DNA of 64,000 nucleotides from Rhexocercosporidium sp. MPI-PUGE-AT-0058 (Eukaryota; Ascomycota; Leotiomycetes; Helotiales), in NCBI GenBank assembly GCA_020746875.1, contig JAGTJL010000002.1, positions 496,001 through 560,000 on the forward strand, given 5' to 3'. Shown here piece after piece: positions 23,623 through 34,107 of this stretch. The stretch's first letter is position 1. Each line of letters opens with the position of its first letter. The notes under the pieces were generated by a model. It was given only the letters and a program-made list of their open reading frames with translations. It made no database searches and was not told the origin of the DNA. The position numbers were made by a program, and so were the translations under genes.

Positions 23623-25090
23623 CAAGAATCTAGAAAGCTAATTTTGATAGCACTATGCATGGAAGGGAGTTTGATTGGGGTAAGTGCATTTGCCTCCCCT
23701 ACGATATCATCAAAACACTTGAGACTATCTTGTCGTTCAGTATTTGTTCGGTTGACATGAGAACGCCTTATTCTCCACCATTCTTAGCAACCCCTCATTT
23801 GTCCTGGTCCCGCCATGATCCTGATACTGCCCTATGGCAGGCTGCATGAAACGAACCAGTATTTATGGGAAAGCGGCAAGAAAATATATCTTTGATCATG
23901 ATTATATACTTAGGTTTTCATTCAGTCCGCATTCAGAAATCAGGTAATGATGACGAGAAGTCTCGTGCTGGGGAAAGTGAGAGGCTAATCACATGTTGGT
24001 GGAAAGGAAGTCGAGTTTCCTTACACCGGAATGGAGGAAGATTGATTGATTGATTTCAACTCAGTGCCGTTTACAGATTCCAATTCGTTCTTCCGGTTTC
24101 TTTGTGTCTGAATTTTGACAGTACTTTGGGCTGGGCCCTATCTTTTCAGAATACATATATGATCTGGCTCGGCGGCTGTTGACACCAATGCCAATATTGC
24201 TGCCGCTGCCGCTACCCCATGCGTCAGTTCTCATCTCTCGACTTTCTTTCCTTCAGCAATCACAGTTGCATCGGTGCGCCTCAAGTTAACACGACCGGGA
24301 AAGCTTCCGCATGTTGTGCTACTGAATCGATCATTTCACAGGTTCGCATGGCAGCTGCGGTGTCTGCGTCCCGTTGAACGGGATCTGCTTGACCGGCTGC
24401 TTGGAAAGCGCAGTTAGCTCGCTCAGGCGCTGGGTCTGCTAGAACCTCTCTATTATTTGGTCTGCCTAGAGGCAGGAGAACAGCTTAAGTGTTGGGAGTT
24501 AGTTGTCGATGAGCTGTGGGGTCTCGCATCTCGCATCTCGGTTGAGTTTGTGTTGTCCCTGTTTTCATATATACTTCTTAGTACGAGAGCTGACTGTAGA
24601 AATGGCTCTTTTAGGACTTCCAGTTCATGTCAAAGAATCCATCCGCTTACGAGTCTACAAGACTACGGTAAGACAATTTTTAGAATAGTGGCAACTGAAT
24701 TAAGAGGCCGTCCGTTTGCTGGGAAGTTCACGTTGCCTCTTGAATCGAATTTAGAAAGTTCTATCACCATAAATCTCATGAACATTGTTTTTGGCTGGAT
24801 TCAGGGAAACTTGTCAGAACGCAAGCTTAAGCCCCAAGTGAGTACCGGAATGTAAGATTACGTGCACGTACAGTACAATTGAGAAGTGACTCTCAAGACG
24901 TAAGGCTGATAGCCTCGGGAATGACCCCGCGCTAAGTAGCGAAAATCAAATCTTCATCCACCCCACCATCAGCCTTGCCCCACTAGTCACCCCTGGATCC
25001 TTTGCATTAATAACTCACAAATCCGATCCAATCCCATTTTCTCCTATTTGCTCTCCTCAAAATCAGATATAAATCACCCTAAAATTCACA
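23623..25090. other. intergenic region
   Basis: I see no gene. Short frames around 24457-24855 have no recognisable domain. The last 100-200 bases before 25091 are probably the promoter and leader of the methyltransferase gene. Confidence 0.55.
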
Positions 25091-26314
25091 ATGTCCACTC
25101 AAACCCCTATCCTCCTTTTAGACGGCGGTCTCGGCACAACCCTCGCCGACCAACACGGCTGCACATTCGCCATCGGCTCCCGCCTCTGGTCATCAACGCT
25201 CCTATTCACAGATCCGAACACAATACTAGCGGTACAGAGCGCGTTTGTGGAGGCCGGTGCGGATGTGTTGTTGAGTGCTACGTACCAGGCGAGTTTTGAG
25301 GGGTTTGCGGGAACCGTGACGAACTTTGGGGAGGGTGAGGAGGATGTGGATGATGGGATTGGAAGAGGGATTGGGGAGATGGAGGCTGCGATGTTTATGA
25401 GGAGTGGGGTTGGAATTGCGAGGAAGGCTTTTGCTTCTAGTTCGAGAAAGGATGAGAAGGGCAGGGGGAAAGTAGCGCTGAGTCTGGGTGCATACGGAGC
25501 GACTATGGTTCCTAGCCAGGAGTATAGCGGGAAGTACGATGAGGAGAGGATGACTGTTTCTGGATTGAAGGAGTGGCATTTGAAGCGCTTGAAGGCTTTT
25601 ATGCCGAGTTCTGCAACCGGGGTGGGTGGGGGAAGGAGTAATAGTCTTGAGGAGCAAGAGAGGAGGAAGTGTTGGGCTGATGTGGATCTTGTTGCTTTCG
25701 AGACGTTGCCGTTGCTGGAGGAGATTACGGCTGTGAGGGCTGTGATGGGTGAGCTTGAGCTTGAGGCTGAGGGGATGGGGAAGGTGAGGAAGGAGTTTTG
25801 GATTAGTTGTGTGTTTCCTGGTGAAGGGATGGGGTTGCCGGATGGGAGTCAGGTGCGGCATGTTGCCGAGAAGATGCTGGAAGTTGAGGAGGGACTGAGT
25901 GTGCCGATGGGAGTGGGAATTAATTGTACGAAGGTTGGGAAGTTGGAGGCGTTGATTTTGGAGTTTGAGAGGGGAATTGGAGAGCTGGTGGAGAGAGGAG
26001 AGGCGGAGTGGCCTGCGCTGGTTATTTATCCTGATGGGACGGATGGAGAGGTTTATAATACTGCAACGAAGGAGTGGGTGAAGAGTGAGGTGGGGAATAG
26101 TAGCGGAGTAAGTTTGTTTCCTAGCATGATTGAGGCCGGTGATCAAAGGGAGAAAACTGACTGTGCAAAGGTGTCGTGGGATGAAACAGTCTTTGGTATT
26201 GTGGACCGAGCCAGGAAACGAAGGTTCTGGAAGTGTATCATTGTGGGAGGATGCTGCAAGACGACACCGGATGACATATCGAAGCTGCGAAGAAGGATTG
26301 ACCAAGCGTCATGA
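25091..26314 (+). CDS. homocysteine S-methyltransferase (Mmu1/Sam4 type)
   Basis: This enzyme should make methionine from homocysteine using S-methylmethionine or S-adenosylmethionine as methyl donor, in the cytosol. It is a single exon of 407 residues. The N-terminus is the family's LLLDGGLGTTLADQHG. LSLGAYGA, then DLVAFETLP and GINCT (C279), follow, and VGGCCKTTPDDI (C388, C389) lies near the end. These three cysteines are the zinc ligands of the family, so the site is complete. The length is above the usual 320-350 residues because of charged inserts near residues 80-100 and a glycine/serine-rich one near 175-190. The ATG at 25091 sits directly before the conserved start of the barrel. Most of the gene has a purine-rich coding strand, creating a long but spurious open frame opposite. 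Confidence 0.93.
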   Translation: MSTQTPILLLDGGLGTTLADQHGCTFAIGSRLWSSTLLFTDPNTILAVQSAFVEAGADVLLSATYQASFEGFAGTVTNFGEGEEDVDDGIGRGIGEMEAAMFMRSGVGIARKAFASSSRKDEKGRGKVALSLGAYGATMVPSQEYSGKYDEERMTVSGLKEWHLKRLKAFMPSSATGVGGGRSNSLEEQERRKCWADVDLVAFETLPLLEEITAVRAVMGELELEAEGMGKVRKEFWISCVFPGEGMGLPDGSQVRHVAEKMLEVEEGLSVPMGVGINCTKVGKLEALILEFERGIGELVERGEAEWPALVIYPDGTDGEVYNTATKEWVKSEVGNSSGVSLFPSMIEAGDQREKTDCAKVSWDETVFGIVDRARKRRFWKCIIVGGCCKTTPDDISKLRRRIDQAS

Positions 26315-28386
26315 AGTTCGGTTAGTTTGTGAGGCAACAAGTAGAGAGCAGAAGCGTCCTTAACTTCTTGATACGAAGTGCCGGGACGATCAAATCGAAA
26401 AGCTGCTGAAGAGGCTTTAACCCTGCCATCCGTGTGGAGTGGCAGCGCAATGTCCTTTGGTAAACCACAAGACATGCAAATAGATATGGAGACGAGACGA
26501 CTCTTTGAAAATCTGAAATGCCCTCTTAACTTTCTCTCTAGAACTTGTCTCGAAGTTGAAAAGCTGAGACTATGCGAGGAAGTTTCGAGTGTCGCGATAC
26601 TTCGACTCCGTCCTTGGATCCACTTTGAGCCGACTTCTTCATTTCAACTAAGCAATCCCAGCTTTCTTCTACTAGTCCATCGAAACGGAAGGCTTCCCTC
26701 GATCCTGCAAATAGACCCGATGTTTGATGTATGAAGCAAGCACGTGACCATTACCCACGTCATGTTGCGCGACCCCGCGCGATTCCCCACTTGGTACACG
26801 CTCCAAGACCTGCCCAGGTGTTAGAGCTCTCCCCATGAATCAGGACATGGCATCAGTTCTCAAATTAACTTCTGACTACGTGACAAGGTGACATGGCTTC
26901 TTCCAGAAATGGTTGCATAGCACCCGTCTCGCCTCGGACAGGGTTCCAGGGGCTTGTTTCTAAAAAGGTTTATCATTGCCGAATGTACACAGCGATCTTC
27001 AAGGAGGGACTCTTGATCAGCTTTGTCTCATCAACCAATATGATAGGTAGTAAGAGGACGGGGGGAGAACTATTGTAAGCGCGGTCACCGCTGCTTTCAT
27101 TCAGACGACGAACATGAGTGGCGTAGCCTGGACGGACTTGAGGTGGAAACTTGGCTTAGGACTGATGGTTGGGACTTGAAGCCACGACTCTCCATGTTTT
27201 TGAAAGAAAGTCAAAATATGGATGCAGGTTTATCTCAACAGTCCGAACGCTTTCCGAGCCACTAAGATCTTGGGCGGCCTCGTTAAGCATGCAGGTGTGG
27301 AGGACTTGCATTCAAGGTGCTTATACAGATGACCTATCACAAAGCAGCCTTGCCAATGAAGCGGCAGTCAGGACGTTGCTGATGATTTTCCCGCATGCGA
27401 TGGAACCTTGGGATTCTGGCCTGGCTGGGGTAGGACAGGCCAACAGTCTCGAGGCTTACGGGAATCTGCTTGAAGGGTTGAATGATGAGATGTCATCGTG
27501 GTGAGTAGGTATTTGTTGCTTTTTTGAAGTGAGACGATAAGGAAGAAGGAAAGATAAGAGGCTTCTTCTGACTAAGGACTGAAGTCTAGAGTCCCAAGTG
27601 GATTCTCGGACTTCCTTTTCCTGGAATCGAGTGGGAAATGGGTCGCTTCAACGTTCTATTCCTAGCGAGTTTCTCGGTATATCCCTGGTGGGCTATGCTG
27701 TGCCCAGGTGTGGTAAGGCAGTGAGTGAGTGAGTGAGTGATGGTGAGGTGGTGGTGCTTGAGGAAGGATGAACGTCTGAGATGGCTGAGTACGGATTAGG
27801 AATGGTTTCTTACCCCGCGGCAGACTTCCTGTCCCTTGTCAGGCCCCGCTTTTATAGTATACTTCTATTCCAAATCTGTACTAGTCTTGCTCCGATGGAC
27901 GTCCCTGATTGGCCTTTACTCAGGCAGTCGGTGCTTAGTGCGTCACTAAGACTAGCTTGACCGGGGCAGCTCGAATTAACTCCTGGCCCAAAACCCCCTC
28001 TCTCTTTACAACACACCATCCCCATTCCACACCTCGAAAGTCGCCAGATATCTCCTCACACCATCCCCTCACGAGCCACGAATTTGCCAATTCATCAACA
28101 GATATCACGCAACACAAAGAACCCCTTGGGATTCCCTCTTGCAACCTTCAGCCTGGTCCTTCGGCGGCATACATAATCAGACAAAGCGGACGGACACCCT
28201 TCAACTCCGAGAAAGCGAGCAATATCCCAACAACAAAGAATTCCGAAAGGGCCACGTCATTCAACTATCCGAAGCTGAAGAGAGCAGCTACGGGCGATTA
28301 CAGAACCTCTCAACTACACCAATCTTCAAAAGATACCAAACATCCAAGGAATACCAAACTCCGCCCACATCAACCCAGCGGTCAAT
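26315..28386. other. intergenic region and leader
   Basis: No gene is supported in 2.1 kb. A small frame at 27169-27504 has no recognisable family. A short GAGT microsatellite is at about 27720-27741. The last ~400 bases before 28387 are C/A rich and look like the leader of the next gene; they contain upstream open frames. Confidence 0.55.
27719..27741. repeat. GTGA/GAGT microsatellite
   Basis: Five tandem GTGA units. No function is evident. Confidence 0.75.
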
Positions 28387-29384
28387 ATGTCCGGCAATAA
28401 CAACAACAGCGACACTTCTCCTCCCAACGAGGCATCTTCCCGAGCCCGCCGTGGTTCCTTCACCTCTCAAACCTTCAACAACATCTTTGGTGGTACGGTC
28501 AATCGTTCAAATAGCACATCTGGTCCAACACCATCCTTTCCCGGCCCTATCACCACGGCTGCAGCCCAAGACCAACGCCGGCGAATGTCGATATCGACCC
28601 TCGGCCTCTCTGGCACATCCCCATCTCAGCAATCACCATTCCCATTCGGTGGTCGGCGGGGCAGTGTTTCTACTGCGAACTCCGAGGCCATCGATGAGAA
28701 CGCAATCGACGATGATGAAGGTCCCGGTCGCTCCAATCCAACTACTCCATTCGTACGCCGCATGTCGTTCGGTGCACAAGCTCTTCGAACTGTGAGAGGG
28801 GGTGGTAGTCCGGGCACAACTGGTAGAGCTCCCTCATACACCACTGCACCTCTTCCATCCATTCCGTCAGGGCCACGCAGCGCGGAAGCCCTCGCTCGCT
28901 CTGGCTCTGTCTCCAAAAATGGAGCTGTGACTCCTCCAAATTCCCAGAATCAAGCAAATCAGGCAAGCACGCAATCAAAGCCCAGAACTGCTTCTGACTA
29001 TCCTCTTTCTGCTCGTCCAGGTGATGGTGGTGGATTCAACTGGTCCGAGCAGCTTAGAACCCGTGCCGAGAGTTCCGTCTCACAGACTCAACGCCCTAAC
29101 TTCTCTACTTCCCCATCCACAAAGCCCATGCAGATGCATGAGCGAGCCAAGAGTGTCAGCGAGATGCCTGCTCCTCCTACCGTGGTTCCCGCCGCTCCGG
29201 CACCGAGACCAGAGCGTAAGAAGCCCGATGCGTTCCAAGAGCGAATTCTCAAAGGAGACTTCTACAGTGAGTGACAATCAGCTGCCATTCCTCTTCTCTC
29301 CTGTTGCAAATCAAAATTTGATTTCCGTCCTCTACCTTTTTCTCTTGCTCGCATTTACTGACCGTTTGAATGTTAGTGGATTAG
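28387..29384 (+). CDS. conserved disordered fungal protein, unknown function
   Basis: This is a 295-residue protein that is almost entirely low complexity (S, T, P, G, N, R) and predicted disordered. I read two exons, 28387-29266 and 29377-29384; the 110-base intron leaves only TG GAT TAG after it, so the protein ends GDFYMD. That tiny last exon is supported because it restores a terminal FYMD motif I associate with this fungal protein type, instead of FYSE. Repeated R-R-x-S sites (RRGSFTS, RRMSIST, RRGSVST, RRMSFGA) look like basophilic kinase (PKA-like) substrate sites. A conserved-looking block GGFNWSEQLRTRAESS lies near residue 218, and FQERILKGDFY closes the protein. I cannot name a function; a phospho-regulated adaptor or regulator is an inference only. 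Confidence 0.8.
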
Positions 29385-31788
29385 TCAATTAATGATATCA
29401 CTTTCCTATCTGAATTACATACATTGCATAGTAATGCTGCTTGCTTTGCGATGACAAGGCGTTGATGGCGCCTACAAAGCGACGATGGCAGAGCGCCTCG
29501 CACACAACTGAGGGTTGTACACTTCTGGATGCTTTTGGCGGGCTGAATTATAAGGGTGTACGCTGGACGTTTTCATTCTTGACTCTACTTTGAAGGCAAA
29601 ACTTGATGCTGGTTAGCATAGGAAAACCTTGGCGTTTACTTGCTTGCTTGATGATTGACGAGTTCCCTTTCTTTTTCTGATGGGTCGAGGACCAAAAGGG
29701 ATTATGGGTTTCTGGGCAAATGACCCAATGTAGCTGTAGTTTAGCTTCCCGAGTCTGGACACAAATCGAGCTTGAAGTTGCTTCAAATACAAACTTTTCC
29801 TGAGACTTGAGTGCTCCATTTTTGCGGCCGCCTCATGATCCGTAGAATTTCCTCAATAAAATGACATGCCTCTTGCTCTGATCCGTAGAATTTCAAGCCC
29901 CCCTTCTCTGAATTGCAGGTAACTAAAGGACATTTGCAACTGACACAGAACTCAACCAAATGCATTGAAATGCGGGCAACGGGAGTAATAGTGTCATGCC
30001 ATCATCTGCCTACATCCTTTAGTAAGTGGGTCGAAGAGAAATAAGATGGGTCTCTCGAGATCGAATTTGATGCATCCACACTTCCCATAATCTAACACCA
30101 ACAAAGGAATTCTTTCATACGGAATATCAAATCATCGTTCTTCCATTCGACGACCCAGATTAAAGCGAACAGAGAAATGTGGTGAAGTCTTACCAGAAGA
30201 GTCAAGCCCTGACCGCTAGTGAGAGAAGCTAGAGCTAAGGTGACTCTTGGCACAAAGCTTCCTCCGACGACTAACCTCAGATCCCCTTCCCCATCTATCT
30301 TGAATTTCTCTTGGGTGTCGTTCGCGAATCACTTATACTGCAGAATATTCTTTCTTGAGTTAAAACCTACATTTCCAAACCGAAATAAATATCAGAGAAG
30401 GAATCTGACAGCTCCGACCATCCCCGTGCCTTCCTTCTTCAAGGGGTAAGGCCCGGAGGGTGACCTCTATTCGGAGCCTCTCTTGTCACTCATCACACTT
30501 CCATCAATATGGAATGGCCTCATCAAGCTCAAGTCATTGATATAGTGCGCTAATTGAAAGGTAAAATGTTCTTTCTAGAACACTGACACTTCTCTCCTCA
30601 TCTTTGCATCCCGCTAAGTCAAGCTAAACCCAATCGCCATGTGCATGAGAAGACAGAAGACTGGGACTTGCAGCTGATATCCGGGGCTATTTGGAAGTCA
30701 GTATGCGGTCGATGTGGCGAGTATGAGGTACTTGGATATGGTGGAGCAGAGCATTATCTGAAGCAAATGCAGGTGAAGCTTATGTATGACGCTGTTGAGT
30801 GAGACTATTGATGAGGAGAGGAGGGTGGGGGAAGTTCAAGAGAGGTTTATGAGGGGTTTGATATTGATGGGAAACGACACTTGTGTTAATGACGAGAATG
30901 ATGAAGAGAGTTGGGCTAGGGGTAGAAAGGCCTGATCTTTGGCTTATGGGCTAAGTCGTTTGATTTCCTTGGCGTTTGTTCTGCGACCCTCAGTCTCCGC
31001 ATGTTGAAGCTAGAGCCTAGGTCTGCACTTCGTTGTGTGTTTACATTCGGAGGTCGGAACCGTATTTCTATGTCACCGGAGCTTCCTGGAACTTTCTGGC
31101 GCCCGCAACTAGGATAAACGTCGAGCTGGCCTCGTTCTTCACAACAGCTATCCTTTTGCGCTACACGACTTGGCACAGCGTTCTCTCGGGCATATTTGGC
31201 CTTTTGATCTTCTAATTCTTGGCATTTAGCTTGCTTCTTTACAACACACGGCGAGGATTCTAGAAATCCCATGCGAGTAGTGGAAGCCAGATTCAGCGCG
31301 TCTTTCACGCCAACGTCTTTGGTCCTGCCGCTGCTCCTGATCACTTCAATTGTAATTCTGCAAACAACTGTTCACAGGGAAAGACTTGACAGACCTGATT
31401 TCACAAAGGCGCGTCTTGGGAAGCTGAACTCAAATAAGGTGAACGGGGATTCCACCGTCAACAAGCGAGAATATTGATTCTACAGCCAGACTCTGGTTTT
31501 TACTAGCTATAAAGTCTTCTCGAGCGATCGCTTCCTCCTCCTCTTTCTCTCAATAACACCCTTTCCTTTAGATTCTTGATATCTCAACACCACTACGACA
31601 ACCTAGACTCTTCTACCGCGTGTGGCGACATCAATTGTGTCTGAGCATCCTCGGAGCCCTACTTCTTCGTTCTCTCGAACCAAGATCACCCAACCCTGAA
31701 GGCACGCTCGAGCTTCTGACAGTTTCGAAGTGCTCACTTCTACCTAATCAACTTCGAGGCTGTCCATACGTGTCTCCCATCAGCTATC
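29385..31788. other. intergenic region
   Basis: I see no convincing gene in 2.4 kb. Open frames at 30916-31344 (minus) and 31271-31477 (plus) overlap and have no recognisable domain. From about 31520 the sequence becomes C/T rich, probably the core promoter and leader of the AT-hook gene. Confidence 0.55.
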
Positions 31789-34107
31789 ATGGAATCTACC
31801 GACGAGAATGAGAACGGCGAGTCCTATCCATCGCGCTTGGTTGGAGCCTTCATTGAATCGAACGTCGTCAACGCGCCACCTCAAAGCTCTCCACAGTCTC
31901 CACGAGCAGCTGTAGACTCAGTGAGCGGTATCCAAAAACGAGCAGCATCTTCCCTCGAAGATTCTGACGCAAGCCCTTCAGAGCAAAAGAGGCAGCGCAT
32001 ACAAACCCGTGATAAGCTCCGCGAAGATGCCCAACGGAGATTGATGGACGCGATTAACACCGAGGCACAAAAGATACATGGTGAGGGCGTGCAGGTTTTC
32101 CCAGAGCATCTTCTGCAGTCGTCTTTCAAGCCAGCCAACGATACCCCGACTCCTACTCAACGTCGCGGTCGAGGTCGTCCTCGTAAAGTTAAGCCTCCTG
32201 GTGGAGATCCTCATCCTCGTCTGGCTTCTATCCCGAGCTCCTCGATACCCAAAGACGGCCAACAGCAACAAAATATATGCGCCATTGCTGAATCTTCCTC
32301 TCGCAAAAACGTTGCTCATTCAACTAAAAAATATCCTGGCCCTCCAAGCCCCAGCCTTGGTGGAGTTCCTCAATACCCTCTACCTAGATTCGCCCTCTCC
32401 ACCTCTGATAGAGACCAACAACCACAAGACCTACCAGCTACTTCTGCATTCCATTCTCATCAACTTTCAGTTACGCAAGATCGGCAATTATCTGGTCCTC
32501 TGGCCTTCAATTCCGGTGGACCTTCTCAAATTCCTCAACCTAATTTTCCTACCACCATTTCGCAAATTCAAACTCATGCAGCTATTGCTACTCAAGCACT
32601 TCAAGGAAGTTCCCATCAACTGGCTCAACTAAACGACGGTGCTTCTGTGTCAATCGATGGAATCATTCGGTACCCTCATCCTACCTACATTCCTACTGCT
32701 CGTCAAATTTCACAACGAAGAGCCCAATCTGCCCGGCCTGATCCCGAAACACCTGCACCTGCATCGCGTCGCGCCTCTCGAACAGTAAACTCATCAGCCA
32801 ACCTTACGTCGCATTCGCGTACCGCCGGTGTCAACACAAAACATCAACAACCAGCCCAGCTTCCCGTTGATACATCTCCTCTGCCTACAAATCAGCCTCA
32901 AGCCCAGCAACTAGCTCCACCGGCTCAACCAGTCTTTGGTGCCCAGATTCCAAGAATTGGAGGAGTTCAGCCACCGCAGCTTCCGTACTTCGCGCAGAGC
33001 CTGGAGTAAGTTGACCTTTATTCTTTTTCTCAACATCACCAACCCAAATACTCGCTTTTGCTGACCAGCTGCAGCAACAATCCAAATCGGACCGCAAACA
33101 CACCCCAATCAACTATAACTCCAGAGCACCGTGCTGCCAACCAAGCTCTCGTTGATCCAATGGAATACCTAGCTATTACCGACGGTGCCAGCAAGGCCTG
33201 GGCTGCTCACCAACATGCTACCACATTGCAATCGCGTCACCCCTTCCCACCTCCACAAGACAGCGAAGATGTCCGACATGCCGGTGGCAGAACCTTCCAC
33301 TCTTGGGCCCCAGGCAAAGTCGTATACCTCTCAGTTTCTCTCAACGACGGAGCCGATCCAAATGTCAGCACGATGCTCCACTTTCCAATTGACTGGGACC
33401 TCGCCTTCTACCACTCCCGTCGCCTTGCTTGGTTCTACAGCGAGAATACTGGTAACAACCCTATCGATGCCTGCCCCATCCAGATCTGCTTCGCTGCAAC
33501 CGGCTATACTCTCATGAACGTAAGTACCCTCCTTTTTCTTTATTCATAATGGTAAATGCATTAGGCGCCTTGGTGTTGAGATGTGCGATCTTACGAATTT
33601 GGAAGCCAAACAGTGCTAACTGCCCCACAGTGGATGTTCAAGCAAATTATCTTCCCCCTCCCCCTCTTCGGCCAAACCCCCCTCTTTCCCCACCAATCCA
33701 TCCCCGACGAGCAAACCATCTTAGTCGACCTCTGGATCTGCGCCTTCGATCTCCAAATCCCCAAGCTCCAGAACCTCGCCCTCCAAGAGCTTGATCGCAT
33801 CCGCAATTCCACTGGCCAGATGAACATCCAAGCACTGATCCACGTCTACACCCACACCCCTATCGGCTCGCTCTTGCGTCAGTACATGACATGGCAGTAT
33901 GCTACTCGCTTGAATGAACGTTTCATTGCGCAGGCGAGGGACTGGTATCCGAGGGAGTTTTTGATGGATTGGATTATGATGCTCACGCAGATTTGCAAGA
34001 GTAGGTTCGGCACAAACGATGTCGCGGTTAATCTCACCTTGGAGGATTTCATGGTTCGCGAGATGAAGGTTGAGTGGCCGTTTGGTGAGATGGATAAGCA
34101 GATGTAA
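31789..34107 (+). CDS. AT-hook protein with BTB-like C-terminal region
   Basis: This is a probable nuclear DNA-binding protein of 714 residues. I read three exons: 31789-33005, 33069-33519 and 33631-34107; the frame closes exactly. The N-terminal ~400 residues are disordered, S/P/Q rich, with a nuclear-localisation-like EQKRQRIQTRDK and one canonical AT-hook, RRGRGRPRK (about 125-133), which should bind AT-rich minor grooves. The C-terminal ~270 residues are folded. TILVDLWICAFDLQIPKLQN, IRNSTGQMNIQALIHVYTHTP and WYPREFLMDW match the region that follows the BTB domain in fungal BTB proteins, including the one at 37607. The first intron has two in-frame acceptors six bases apart (after 33068 or 33074), adding or removing Cys-Ser. 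The DNA-binding plus BTB-like layout suggests a chromatin or transcription role; this is inferred. Confidence 0.85.

Noticed and set aside
25226..26305. Long open frame opposite the homocysteine S-methyltransferase gene
   Set aside because: It is a by-product of purine-rich codon use on the real coding strand; its translation is H/P/L/R/S low complexity with no domain.
30916..31477. Overlapping opposite-strand frames upstream of the AT-hook gene
   Set aside because: No domain, no intron structure and no way to decide between strands.
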